From: Casuarius casuarius
Lineage: Eukaryota > Chordata > Aves > Casuariiformes > Casuariidae
Length of the DNA: 64,000 bases
NCBI GenBank assembly: GCA_003342895.1
Contig: PTFA01000020.1
Location: forward strand, 6,713,644 to 6,777,643
Direction of reading: 5' to 3'
Positions 49,000 through 61,450 of the stretch are shown one piece after another. The position numbers and the translations under genes were made by a program. The notes under the pieces were generated by a model. The model was not told where the DNA came from, searched no databases, and saw only the letters and a program-made list of their open reading frames with translations. Within the stretch, counting starts at the first letter, position 1. Every line of letters begins with the position of its first letter.

Positions 49000-49226
49000 G
49001 CCCTCCAAACTCTGTATCAAAATCCTCACTGCGTCAAGAGCCCCAAGACGCCTGTCCTATGCTTGAGCAATGGGGCTATGGGAGCAGTTTAGAGGTTGGT
49101 GATGATAGGGCCTTGCAGAGCTTGCCTGAGGAATGGGGCTCAGCTAGATGTCCCCAGCACTGAAGTTGTACTTAAACTGTTAGAGAGTCAGATGCAGCTC
49201 AAGAGGCCTCAGTCTGGCCACTCCTG
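49000..49226. mobile_element. Possible hAT-type DNA transposon fragment
   Basis: The right end, read on the minus strand, is CAGGAGTGGCCAGACTGAGG followed by CCTCTTGAGC. This resembles the CAGGGGTGGCCAACCTG...GGCTC termini of hAT-derived elements. A matching left terminus was not found, so the copy is truncated or decayed and the left boundary is a guess. Confidence 0.4.
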
Positions 49227-50774
49227 TTCTAACCTCTATATATCAAACTGACTGAAGACTTCCCACAGCCAATGAATGACATTCAAGTTTATGTAAAACC
49301 AAGGTGATTTTTAGGGCGAGCCAAATAAAACAAAGCATACTTTGGAAAAGGGTTCAGGAAACTAAGCAGGTCCTTCAGTAGCACTTCCAGAAAACTCTCT
49401 GGTTTCCAGAAGTCCCAGGTTATCTCACCATGACATATCTCTGGGCAGGCAGCAGGGATATCCTCCCTGGCCCAGGTTATTTCAAAGGAATTTCACATAT
49501 TTAATTACAGAAAGTGCATCCTGACATATGAATCAAAGGTAAGGGCTGTGAATAACTAGCTCTGTAAAGCAGTCAACCTTTGTATTTTACCCAGTTTAGT
49601 CCATTAAGTTTCTCACACTAATTACAAGTAAAATGGGAAATTAATTAATCTGAAAAATCTTTAAAATAATTGTTTAAACAGAAAGGTCCAGATTACAGTA
49701 CCTTTAGTCATGCAGAGCTGTGTTGTATTCCTCTACCCTCATAAGGCAAGGGAATATTCAGTCTCAGTAATGATCAGTCTGGTCCTAAATGAAATTGATT
49801 TGAGAGGTAATACTGAGTATATTGGCCATTTTGGAAATAACTCTGAGCAGATGGAATATCAGGGGTAAGAGCAGAATAGCTATGAAGGAAAAAAAAGGAA
49901 GAGAACAGTAAGCATAGCAGAGAAGGAAACTGAGAAAGAAAAAAAACCAGAAGAGGTAAGACAAGAGTTGGAGTTGCAAGGATAGAAGGAAAAAAAGGCA
50001 GATTTTTCTCCCTAATTTACAATGTCCAGTATTTAAAAGTTTTATTGTATCGGTTACATGCATGCACACACACTTTTCAATGAACAACAGAAGCAAATGG
50101 ACCAACTGGACCTGATTTATATTCTTATTTTGGAGACACCACTAATGTTTATACAAAGAAGGTATAACTTTTTACCAGCTTAATGCCATAAAGCTTTTCA
50201 GTGACAAAAATGACTACAGCAGGGGTGAGGCAAATGGGAATCAAGATTATAAAATTTTGCAAAGCTTCATTCTAGCAGTGTGTGGTATCATTTCTCTTAA
50301 AAAGTTTTAATTTCAAAATTATAAAGTGATAAAGCAGTTGAATTAAGATGAATAAATAGTCTAACTGGATCTCTTTCATTCTCTCTTAACAAAACTGACA
50401 TGTGAAGGGACTATACATTAGTACTATCAGAGTCAGGCCAATATGTTCTCATCAGGGGAAAGTGGATGATGCAAAATTATTCATGTATGGCATGTCTTCA
50501 TATAATTTAGCTTTGTAGTCAGATTATTACCTGATTCTTCTCTTCCTCAAATGCTCTCCAACAACCTTCTATTTTTTTCAGCAATACTTTCTTAATTGTC
50601 AGATAGCAAAAGATACAGTTCTTTTTATCAACTTAATTTATTTCCTACATGGAAAATACAGCACCATATTCTCTGTCACTGTAAATTAAATCGTCCTTAA
50701 TGGACCTATGCTGATTTATTCTACCTGAAGATCTGTTTCACAAGGTGGTGTTTGACTGGTATCACAGAAAGGAA

Positions 50775-50960
50775 TAAAAAGATGCATTTATTATTTCTAG
50801 TACAGTAGCACCTAACAACCACAAACAAAAATAAGGGCACTGTATTAGACACTGGAGAAACAAAAAATACAAAATTATTTCCTCACCTGTAAGACTCACA
50901 GTCTAGGATTTTGTTTTGTTTTGTGACCCAGTTTTACAAATGATGACAACCCAGTGCTTT
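50775..50960 (-). mobile_element. MIR-like SINE (ancient)
   Basis: The plus strand reads TACAGTAGCACCTAACAACC, then GGGCACTGTATTAGACACTG, CTCACAGTCTAGG and GTTTTACAAATGATGACAAC. In order, these blocks match the reverse complement of the 3' half of amniote MIR-type SINEs (GCACCTAGAGGCCC...GCTAGGCGCTGTACAAAC...CTTACAATCTA...TTTTACAGATGAGGAAAC). Many small indels indicate great age. Confidence 0.65.
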
Positions 50961-51922
50961 GACAAGTCTGAGCAGAAGAGATGCACCATGGAGGGAGGTC
51001 ATATGTAATATTTGGAGCCTTCCCTCTCCTTTTCTAAATAGATCAGCATCTGCCTAAAAACTTAAGCCCCCAAAACAGCTCTGCATTGTTCATTTCACTA
51101 GTTATTCAGCTCAACAAAAGAAATGTTATTACAGAGTGATCTTTGGTATATCATCTGGCCAATCTCCATGCAGATTTGCTCTTACTTTGCAGAAAGAATC
51201 TCTAGAAATAGGTCACTTCCTAGATGGTATCTTTTCTGTAGTGATTTTCAATCTGCAGTCTGCAGAACTCAGAGAGAACTAAGTGGACTGCCAAAGGAAA
51301 TTAAAAGAAGCAAACTGACTTTGAGTAGGTTAAATTTGCCATACACTTACATTGGAAATCAAAAAGGTTAAAACCCACCGATTTCTGTGAGATACAGCTT
51401 TACATTCTTTTATCCATATTAAAGATTTCCTTTAGCAGCATGTTCCATGTATTACTTGTCTTCTATCCAGTATCCTATACTTTTCTTTCAGGTGGAAACT
51501 AAGACTTTTCCTTAAAGTTTTCTTTAAAATAGAAAATAATTATGCAGTAAGTCTCTGAAGAATCTGACACAATTCTTTCTCTCGAATTCCAGGATGGCCA
51601 AGAATGCCTCCAATAAAGGACCATTCAAACCAAGAAACACCCTCTGAGGTCAAACCAAGGGTCCATTGAGGCCAGGACTGTCTCTCTGACAGCAAGAAAA
51701 AGAAGGGGTTGGGTCCTGGCAACTGCTTCCGTTCCCTTGCCCTGTCACCTCTCTAGGTGCTCCAGGCAAAGCACCACTAGGCAGCATCTATCATCTCCTT
51801 GAAGCTCGCTGAAGCTCTTCAGGGAGCTGTGGGCATGACTACATGTTTTTTTCAGTGTTCCCCTCCAGTTCCCTGTCTACATATTTTTGATCCTGTTACC
51901 CTCACATACCTTCCCTTCTTAA

Positions 51923-51978
51923 AATCTGTTGACCCCATGAGCTATTTTTTAATCTGTTGTCCCCATGAGCTGTTTTTT
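51923..51978 (+). repeat. 28-bp tandem duplication
   Basis: Two adjacent 28-base units (51923-51950 and 51951-51978), AATCTGTTG(A/T)CCCCATGAGC followed by T(A/G)TTTTTT, differ at two positions. Confidence 0.9.
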
Positions 51979-52199
51979 AATCCTCAATCAGTCAGTTTTT
52001 TTCTCCTTTCTTTCCTTTTCCCTTAGATCTCCTTCTCCCTATGAAGTTTTGTGCCTGACCCTAAGTGGAAGCTAATCAGGATAATAACAAAAGGAAAAGC
52101 GATTTAGGGAGAGCCCGTGAATTTGCAGCCATCAATAATCCATTTCCCCTTGTACCCTTCCAGCATCCACAGTTGTTGTTTTAGAGATTTGAGAGGTTA

Positions 52200-54310
52200 G
52201 ATCCCTGCCTAGTCATTCTATCATCCATTTATGCACCTCTTGTCCATGAAGTTGTCTAATTCCTTTCTGAACTTGCTGATACTAGTAAGATTTAACTAAT
52301 CCATCACATTTGTGATTCTGTGAACCTTGATCATATCTCCCCTCACCCTTCTTCTCTCCAAACTGAAGAGTCCCAGCTTTTTTAGTCTCTCCTCACAAAG
52401 CTGTTGCTCCATCCCCATGATCATTTTAGTTGACCTTCTCTGCACTTTCTCTAATTCCACTGCCGCCTTCTTGAGATGTGGAAACCAGAACTGCCCACAG
52501 TATTGAATATACGAGTGCACCACAGCTTTGTATAGTGACAAAATGTCACCTCTGTCTTGTACTCAGTACCTTCCTGATAATACCCAACATTTCATTGGAG
52601 CTTTTTGGCTGCCACAGCACACTGAGCTGACGATTTCAGAAAAGTGCCAACAATGACTTTCCTGAGTTCAGCACCTCAGTTCTGAGTTCAGCATCATGTA
52701 GGCAGGGGTTAGATTATTTTTCACTAGACGCATTATTTTCCTTTTATCTACACTAAAAATTATCTGCCATCTATTTGCTTTTTCTCACATGGCCTGTCAC
52801 CCAAAAGCATTATCATCTGCAAATCTGAAGAATTCTCTGTTTCCTTCTGGCTCACTGTTTCTCTTTCATTGTTTTCCAGGTCTTGGATGAAGATCCTGAA
52901 TGAAACTTGTCTCAGCACTGATCCCTGGGGAACCTCACTGCTGACTCTTCTCCACCTTAAGAAGTGGCCATCAATCCCTACTCTCTGCTTCCTATCCCCT
53001 ATCCAATTTTCAGTCCACACAAGGACCTTTCTCCTAGTCTTGTGGCAACTCAATTTCCTCTGGAAACCCTGGCAAAGGCATTTTGAAAATCCAAATATAT
53101 TACATCCAATGGATCCTCTTTATCCTCTTTATTGTCACCATCAAAGAATTTCAGGTTAGTGAGGTAAGATTTCCCATTACGGAAGCCAAGTTGACTCCTT
53201 CTCAACAGATCATTGTTTACCATGTGTTCAGTGATCTTATTCCTTATTAAGACTCTACCACCATACCAGGAATAACAGTAAGGCTTACTGGTCTGTAGTT
53301 CTCTAGATCCCATCCAGAGCCCTTCTGGTAGATGGCATTTGCCAATTTTGTAGATGGCCATCCACCTGCCCTCTGGCACAGTGGCTGTTTGTTATTATAT
53401 TACACATCGCAGCCAGCAGTTTTGCAATTTCGTATTTGAGTTCCTTCGCAACTCTTCAGTGGATGTTATCCAGTCCTGGTGACTTATTGACATCTGACTT
53501 GTCTATTCAGACCAATACATCCTTTATGTTTACTTCCGATTGATTTCTCTGATTTATCTTCTATAAAGAATGCATCAAGGCTGTGAATCTGACAGCTTCT
53601 GCCATACTGTCTCAGAGAATTCACTGAGCTTCACTCATCTGCTATGGCATCTTTTACACCACTGTCCCTCTGATGCTTGGCTGGTTTCCTGCCTTTGGTG
53701 TATTTAAAGAATTTTTTACTATCAGCTTGAATATTCATAAAGGTCTCTTCAGATTCTTTTTGGCTGTCTTAATTTCCTGTTTGAATTTGACCTGTCATGT
53801 TTTATGAGCTTGCCTGTTCTCATTTGGTCAAGCTTTCCATTTCTTACAAGCGAACCTTTTCCCTTTGATGGACTCCACCATTTTGACACTCAGCCACACA
53901 GGGGATTTTTGGACTGCTTTGTTTTCTTTCTGAGTTGTGGCATGCTTTTTGCCTGGGCTTCTAATACTTCTAATACTAATAATCTAAAAGCCTTTAGGTT
54001 GCTATTAGGTCTCTTGCTTTTCAGACTGCTCTTTTTTTTTTTTTTTTTTTTTTTAAATTTGCCTCATTTTTTATGTAGTTTCCTGTCTTTGAATTGAAAA
54101 TCCGTGTACTGAATTTATTTAGCTTGCTCTCTCCCACCATAATTTTAAGCTTAATTGTATTGTGGCTGCTACTACAGAGCAGCTCTCCCACTACTATTTC
54201 TTGAATGAGGTCCTGTGCACCACTCAGGACCAAATGTAGAATGGCATCTTTTCATCACTTTCTGCTCTAACATTTTATATTCAGCTTCTTATAACTCGAC
54301 CAAATGCTAA
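52200..54310 (-). mobile_element. CR1 LINE, 5'-truncated and inactivated
   Basis: Read on the minus strand, this contains the reverse transcriptase and 3' coding part of a CR1 non-LTR retrotransposon. Reading frames with characteristic RT blocks are at 53379-53050 (KITEHMVNNDLLRRSQLGF, then DPLDVIYLDFQNAF, RT motif A) and 53053-52760 (EVPQGSVLRQVSFRIFIQDL, motif B). The C-terminal part is at 52541-52296 (YKAVVHSYIQYCGQFWFPH, then ERLKKLGLFSLERRRVRGD). The catalytic FADD survives near 52815-52826 but in a different frame from motif B, so there is at least one frameshift, plus stops. The 5' part (53400-54310) aligns with the upstream CR1 body from memory of sauropsid copies, though it is interrupted by a T23 run. 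The element cannot encode a working enzyme. Ends are approximate. Confidence 0.88.
54032..54054 (+). repeat. T23 homopolymer inside the CR1 relic
   Basis: Twenty-three Ts interrupt the 5' portion of the CR1 copy, probably by expansion of a shorter T-rich patch. Confidence 0.85.
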
Positions 54311-57300
54311 GTGATTGAGCTGAAAATTTCCATGTCAGATGCCTGCTTTCTGAGCTCTTTCTGAGAATAAGACTAGCAGAAAATATGCTACAAAATATGT
54401 GTGAGACTTCTGTTTTGAAATATTCTATATCCCCAGGCTCTGGAACAGAGACCTGAAATTTCACAGGAGTGAAGGATCAAGGGTGTGCTTTTCTGCCATT
54501 TCTTTGGAAATTCACTCAGATTTAACCCAGTTATAAGCCTTTGAAAAAATCATCATTTGCAGGAAAAAGCTGTTAGAACTTAAACACCAAAAACCTCAGA
54601 AAATTCCAACCTCATTGCATGCTTGAACTTAGAGTGATGACCACACAACTCACACTATTGAGTATATCATCACGGTGCAGCCCCGACATACTGGAGCTCA
54701 AAAGAGCATTCTTTATAATGGCCACTCTTAGCTTGCTGGACACCAGGAGGGAAAACAGAGTTCTTGTCATGTCAGTGACTTGCAGGAATCCACAGAGTAC
54801 AGGAGAGAAAGCTGCCTTAATTCAAATACCAAACAAAAAGTACATCTACTGGAAGACAGGGAATGGACTGGGAGAAGTATGCCTGGCTGTGAAAAGCAAG
54901 TGAGTGAATGTCAAGGTGAAACTGTGAAATGGGACCCAGAAGAGCTACTAAGTCTGGCTTCACAGTGATTAGGATTAGGATGAGAAGCCTCAAGAGTAAT
55001 AGCTAAGGTTAAGCAAAAAGAACAGAAAAGGAGGCCATGAATGGAAAAGAGGCAAGATTGGGACAGGGTCAGCTTAAGGAAGGTGAGACAAGGGGCTCAA
55101 GCTTGGGCTTGGGCAAGAGTACCAGCGTACATTTTGGTATGTGCCTGACAAGAATCCAAAGTGGAAATCGAGTTGCCACTGAAATATTGGTGTCCCTTTG
55201 CTGCATCCCATTGTACAAAATATCATTCCTTAAAGATTATCATAAGGCATAAGCCCCAAGGCGCTGAATTAGGGTTGTATTGCAGCACTGGTTCTGTCAC
55301 TTCCTAAATCTCGAGGGCTCAACCCCAGAATCTACTTGAACATCCTTTTAATATAGCTTTCTGGGTGTGGGAGAAGTGGAGGCTGAAGAAGGGTATGGTT
55401 GTACTGCCTCAGCAACTGAAAGGAGCCAGGCAGAGCTGGTGAGGAAGGAACAGATGTTGTCCAATCACTGCTGAGCAGAGCAATCTGCCATTCGAGCAAC
55501 TGGGCTGCAACTCCCCCAAAAGGATCATTCTTCCACTTTGGAAGCAAAGTAAGAATTTTAAGGAACAAATAGGCCTCTTGCCCAAATTACAGAATAACTT
55601 GTGGACTTCAAGGAGATAGGAAAAACCTGTAACCACACCGATGCTTGCACAGATCTTGGTATTTCTTTTCTCTAGCTGTCTTGAGCCAACTGATTTCTTC
55701 ATCTGCTTATCTTATCCTTAATTCTTAATTTAATCATTTTTATTAAACTAGGTTGTATATACAAAAGGCCACCTTCTTTTTTTTTCTTCCTTTGGCATGA
55801 TAAGTGAATACTAATTCAGAAATGACATCGTTACAGAGATCTAAAGTAATCTGTTGGAGGGTTTTCTTTTCTCTTTTTTATTTTTGTATCAGAAATGAAA
55901 TGAATTAGAGTGAGAAGCCTCCAGAAGTTAGTTATATCATTCTGAGGATTGATGGTTTTCACAGTACATGTATATACTACACTTTACAAAGTTCTGCTAA
56001 AAATATAGCGTAAAGTTCTTTCTAAAATATGTAATAATTCAGTGATTTATATTTTACCAATATGTATACATTTAATGCAATGCAAATAAAAATGGAATGC
56101 CTCCTTGGTGAAGACTTGAGAGAAATAAAATAGCAACAATGGTTCCTTGACCTTTTTTCTTATTTAAAGATTAAATAGAAACTATATTGCTTCTTTTGGA
56201 AGAGCCTCTCTACTTCTTTCCCAGTGGCACAAGAGGTCAGTACAATCACCAGGACCCTGTCATCCTTTCCTCTGTAATGAAAATCCTTAATAATATGTAT
56301 GGTTAATAAAATCTAATTGCATAATTCAACTGTAATTTCAGTCATGGCACTTGCCAATGTGTCGAACACATCATTCATAATATACACTTCTATGACATGA
56401 GCCCCTCCAACTCTATTCAGCATCCTTATGAGTAAGAGTATACACTTCTAAATAGTCAGTAATTGTAGACTCTTATCTAAATCCAGCGAAATTTGGCACA
56501 CTGCAATAAAGTGAAAGGTCATTTCCCAGTTGCTGCTTCTCTGAAGGTGACATTTCTTTGGTTGAGCTTCCTGACACTGTGTAATTCCTTCCTTCTGTTT
56601 ATTTTACCACCCTACTACCTCATTAGCCCTTGCAGAAACGGGATTTCTTTGATTGTGGTTTGCATAGAGGACAGAACATATTGATACGCACTTACAGAGT
56701 GTTAAAATGCAGACTATGTAAACAGGAGTATTTAGGGACAATCTGTAAATGTAGCTCAGTGAAGCAACAGACAATAATAGCTTCAAAGCATTGAAAATAT
56801 AAGAACAGAATCAATACTGCGGCACAGGACTGTTAGTAGGTTATCTTCATTCTTCTGCAAGGAACACATTTGACTTCATTACTCCTAAACTCTTCTTGCT
56901 AGACAGATACCAATTCTCACCTTAACCATACCCAAGACAGCCATTTCAGCACTCCCTTGACAACCTCTTCTACTTCTACACAAATAAATGGGGCCAGAAT
57001 CAAACTGTACCTGCCTGTGCCTGTGAAAACTGCCTCAGCCTCATGTGGATTCAAAAGAAGCAAGAGGAAGTAACCAGATTTTGCTGTCTAGGGACAACAC
57101 TGGGCTTCCATCCCAAAAGCCTAAGCAAATGCTTAGCCTTAGGCAAATGAGTTGCTCTCCTGCTGCCCTCCCCACAAGCTGAACTCCTGCTCCCCTCCTT
57201 GGCCAGTGTTGTCAACTTGAGTTGAAAGACAGAAGGCGACTTTATGCCACCATAAAGTCCATTCCCCTCTCCCCCAACAATCCAGCCTTCTACCTGGCAC

Positions 57301-57400
57301 AACCCTCACATGGAGCTGGCCTTAACATCTCATCCAAATTTCACCTGAACATACAGTGTAGACTGGACTTGTCCTGTTTTTCTCCACTGGTGAGACTAAG
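54310..57400. other. Intergenic DNA, nothing assigned
   Basis: AT-rich sequence without recognisable coding, RNA or transposon features. Frames of up to 97 codons look random. Confidence 0.6.
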
Positions 57401-57409
57401 CCCTTTTCT

Positions 57410-57760
57410 CCTTATAACATCCCTTTATTTATTTTTACAAATTATTATGTCTCCCTTCAAGCTTTGCTTCCTTCTAGCCTGAACATGCCAAAATCTTTTA
57501 GTGTCTCTTCATAGGCGTCATTTTTCAAAATTTTGGTATTCTTGTGATTGTCAACTGAACTCTTTCCAACAGGCTGAGGTGATTTTCAAATCTATTGCTC
57601 ACAACTGAATCAAGCATTATAAATTAGGCTTGCACAGGACTGTATCAAATGGAACAATTACCTCACTTGTTTTACCATAATACATTAACAAAAATTGTAC
57701 AATATTAGGCTTTTTAATGACAACGCCTTGTTTTTAACTCACAGTTAGACTGTGGCAGGT
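57410..57760 (-). mobile_element. Ancient CR1 LINE fragment
   Basis: On the plus strand, ATTATGTCTCCCTTCAAGC, then CTTTTAGTGTCTCTTCATAG and AACTCTTTCCAAC follow the antisense CR1 order (ATCATATCTCCCCTCA...AGTCTTTTTAATCTCTCCTCATA...CCTTTTCCAATTCC). The segment GCTTGCACAGGACTGTATCA follows as expected. It covers the same region as the 3' half of the element at 52.2-54.3 kb but is much more decayed. Confidence 0.6.
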
Positions 57761-57849
57761 GCAAGGCACATGAGATCTATAGTTTGCTTTTGTTTAAGTA
57801 AAATAAAAAAAGCTGAAGAGTTTGTAGTAACACTTTCCTGCGAAAAATA

Positions 57850-58098
57850 ATGGATCTCAGAGTGCTGGAAATGCAAGCCAGGGTTAGATGTCACAATCAG
57901 CTGGAGCAAGGTCAAGACATGAAGCTCATCAAGGAATATGCAGTTAAGAGAGTAAGCAACCACCAGGCCCAAGTTGAGAAGCTGGAGACATCTAACCTCC
58001 AGGTGAGGGGAGGAGCAAGCCAGCCTGAAGCAAGGCCTGCCAGGAACACAGCTGCAACAAAGAGCCTGGCTCTCAGAGGCAATCTGAAAGCCCCTTAA
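57850..58098 (+). other. 82-codon open frame with coiled-coil-like composition, unknown
   Basis: An ATG frame encodes RVLEMQARVRCHNQLEQGQD, then MKLIKEYAVKRVSNHQAQVE and KLETSNLQ, which is rich in charged and Gln residues and is helix-compatible. At about 58002 CTCCAG/GTGAGG is a good splice-donor match; beyond it the frame turns Ala/Arg/Pro-rich and ends at TAA. The opposite strand is also open for 170 codons (58257-57745). I recognise neither product. It might be a decayed exon or a chance frame in a locally GC-richer stretch. Confidence 0.2.
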
Positions 58099-59639
58099 AC
58101 TGCAGGGAATACTTGATGGGACCCCTGCATAAGCAGCCACGATGTGAATTAATTCAGCAGTCAGGCTCCCAGCTCCAGCTGGGGTTGGTTGACTTCCATT
58201 AGATGCTAGGGTAACAGGGAGCAGCTGGCATAGGGCTGGCCAGTGCCTGATGGTCATTTAGTTTTATCCTACACTTTTGGTCTCAACTTCTTCCTAAGAC
58301 ATGTCAAACTGTACCAAAACAATTCAATCTTTAGCTCTTTTCCTCAATTATTTTCTTTTCTTTTTCTACTCTCCTTCTCTGCTGCCCCCCTTTAAAATTC
58401 CCACGTGTCTAACACTTCACCTCTACATTAATTTCACCTCCTGATTATGTGCAATACCACATATAGAATCTTTGGTGAAAAACGTTGAAAAAAGAAGGAA
58501 AGCACAGTGGATAGAGCAAAAAAATTCACCATACTTTTCTGTAAACTTATTGTAAAATAAACGTTACTGTAAAATAAACTTTCCTTTATAGTTCAAAATT
58601 GGGCAGGAGGGATTATTAAAGAAAAAATACTTTCCTTTTTTATATTTAGGTTTATGCAGAAAAGCAGCCATTTCATACTTCTCTAGTGAGAAATATGGGA
58701 AAAAGCTAAAAAATCCCCAAAAAACAAAACCCAGAGCAATGAGGAAAAATTTTTCTCATGCTTTCCCAAGAAAGAAACTGAAAAAATAAAGTTTAAAACA
58801 GAAACTAATAACCTGTTTCTTTTTCAACTTTCAAGTAATGGTAAAAAGAAAAAGTTTTCCTCCCACACACCTTTTTCCTTTCCAAAAAGAGCAAGACAAA
58901 AAAAGGAGCTTAACAGCAACTGCCAAATTAAAAAAATTAAAAGGTTATAAAATTTTGGTATTTCTTAAAAGAGATTCATTCTGACTTTCATGGGAGGGAT
59001 GGAAACAGAGAATTAAAAAAAAAAAAACATTTTGGTGGTAAAAGGGAACCACCACCTGCCATCTTTTGTTATTTCACAGAATAGCTTTCAGTGTAATGGA
59101 ACTTCTAAGGAATGATTGGTCATTTATCTTATACTGGTTTGATTCTTATATTCCAGCTCAAAGCTGAAGACCACAGTGTATCATTGCCTTTAAAAGCAAA
59201 AGGGGATCTAGACAAATACATTGTAATTGGGAGGCTCAGCTCTACCTATCTTGTCTTCCACAAAATGTCTATCATTGCAGACATCAGTGGAGAAAGCTCA
59301 AATGAGGCATGCCACCTTAAAGACTCTTCTGTTGCTTTTTGTGGTTTGTAATACGTAAAGGTTAATTGTTATCCTTTGTATTTCCCCACAGAGACCAAAG
59401 AAATGCAGAGCAGTTCAGGTATCTGTAAACACATAAGTGTTTGGAAACCTGTGGCAAAGGTGGTTATTTTGCTACCCTTACCCTTTCTGTCCTGGAGTTC
59501 TCAGCATTGTCCTTTTGACAACATTCCCTGAAGTATTCATAAAATTATTTCACAGGATGATGGAGTGTCACAAAGGCTAATTGACTTGTGCTGTGGCAAT
59601 GATCCATGGCTGTATACATACAGACAGCATTGTCTCCAG

Positions 59640-59745
59640 CCAAATGTATACATGCATCTGCAAGCGGAGACTGGGATTTGAATTCATAACCTTTAGCTCC
59701 CCAAATTCAGGTCTTCAACCAGAGAGTTAAAAGAGCAGCTGTAGT
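59640..59745 (-). mobile_element. MIR-like SINE, tRNA-related head
   Basis: On the minus strand, GGAGCTAAAGGTTATGAATTC followed by AAATCCCAGTCTCCGC resembles the tRNA-derived part of MIR, with ATTCAAATCC standing for the pol III B box. A TTAAnAGC-like stretch lies upstream, as in MIR. The copy is degraded and bounded only roughly. Confidence 0.5.
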
Positions 59746-61299
59746 CACAGAAAAATGCTGCTATTCATGAGCATGTTTACCCTGCTGAAGCAAAGAGCAG
59801 CAGTACATTTTCACTTTGGCCAGAGTGACATATTTCTCAGGCAAATCTACTTCTGGAAAAACACCACAGTTCCTTTATGGTTTTCAGAGTAGCTGTGCCT
59901 GCCTACTACTGAACAGCAAATACTGGAGTCAGACTGAGCTGCCTCAGTATTTCCATCTCTGTGCCTCAGTTCTGTGTCTTCTCCTTGTACATCCTACTCT
60001 TTTTTTCCCCACATTTCGTTTGGTTTGTCTATTAGCTGGAAATGCAGTTTACCAATATATTAAAAGCAAGCATGAGGTGCACTACTCCCAACACCATTAC
60101 TGACATTTGATTAATAGTGAGAACATGTTCACAATTGTGGTAATGTATCAGATCCTAGTAATGTTTCTAAGCTTTCTGTCTAGCCTAATACTCCAGTCTA
60201 AGGAAATCCTTTAGGATTTAAATAAGTATTGAGAGGATTTTCAGTGCTTATACTTTTTAATTTTATAATTAGGGATGTGGAAGGATGTGTTTGCAAAAAC
60301 TTTCTGAAAGATTACATTAGCCAAACTGCCTGCTGAGTCAAGATAGCCTCACCTGCCACACCACCTGAATAAGAAAACCTATAGATACAGAAGCGCCCCT
60401 GATTATCTTTGGTAATTTTTTCAGAAACCAGCAGAGCTACTTATACTACGTAAGAAGTGCTTCATGTATTCTTTAGCATTTACTCTGATTTCAGCACAGC
60501 TATACTATGCTTTTGGGGAAAACAGGTTTATCATAAAAACACTTCACAGGGCTAAATGACTGACGTCCAGGGAGTCAGATCTCTATCCCAAGAGCGAACA
60601 AGAGGCGTCGCATTTATCCATTCACTCACTTCAACCCATTTTCACCTCTGCACAGCCCAGGACCCACACTTGAAAACAAGATGCCCCCATTTGTCAGTGT
60701 GGAGGCACAGAGATGCCTGCTTTAAGTGCCCTCAGTGACCTCCATTGTGGTGACATGGCACAAGGTAAAACAAAAGAGGTGGTGCCATTTCTTTCATGCT
60801 TTCCTCAATGTGGTAGTTAGACACTAAGAAGGAAAGAAAATTTAATGTGTCTTTCTGGCATGGAGTACCGTATAACCAAGCCAGAACCCAGGTTAGGCTG
60901 CTGTAACATGACACAAAAACATCGGAAATGAAACATGAATCCACATCTTATTAAAACTGCTGATATAGCTACAATTGTGCAAAATTTTAGTGCCGAACAA
61001 AGGAAAGATAGAAGAAAATTAGAAAGGTAAAAATCAGCATAAATAGAGACTCATCCAATTTAATCAAATCCTTTCAAAATTAAAAATGGATTGTATACTG
61101 ATTTTTCTATTTTGCAAACACAGAACAGCTACAGTTCTTTTAAAAGCACTCAAGGAGATGAGTCAGATTTCTTCAGAATGTTGGTGTTTTTAATTTTAAT
61201 AAAAACACCACTGTGTGAAATGCACGTATCTCTGTTTTGCTTTCTCATGGTGTAAGTGCAGAATAACAATGATGAAATTAAGTTGCACTGACTAGCTTT

Positions 61300-61450
61300 C
61301 ATTGCTTTTCATTTCTAAATAACCCAAAGCACTTTATACATCAGAAGGGTCAGTAAGACCAGGAACTCAGCAACTGTCAGTGTGAAGCTGTACGTAGTGA
61401 CACTAAGTTGCTCAGGCCAGGAAGTGTAAATGCCATAGCCAACTGATACT
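61300..61450 (-). mobile_element. Possible MIR-like SINE remnant
   Basis: The plus strand has AAAGCACTTTATACAT and, about 90 bases on, TAAGTTGCTCAGGCCAGG, which loosely follow the antisense MIR order (GCGCTTTACAT...AAGTAACTTGCCCAAGGTC). The match is weak. Confidence 0.25.

Larger units (their letters stand above)
40700..52200. other. Intergenic DNA, no gene recognised
   Basis: This is AT-rich sequence with only short random frames. I looked on the plus strand for LSM6 coding exons (MSLRKQTPSDFLKQ and the Sm-fold exon) and did not find them. Items listed separately are an AT repeat near 41.95 kb, a hairpin at 48651-48698, a possible hAT fragment near 49.1 kb, a MIR-like SINE near 50.87 kb and a 28-bp tandem duplication near 51.95 kb. 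Confidence 0.65.
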
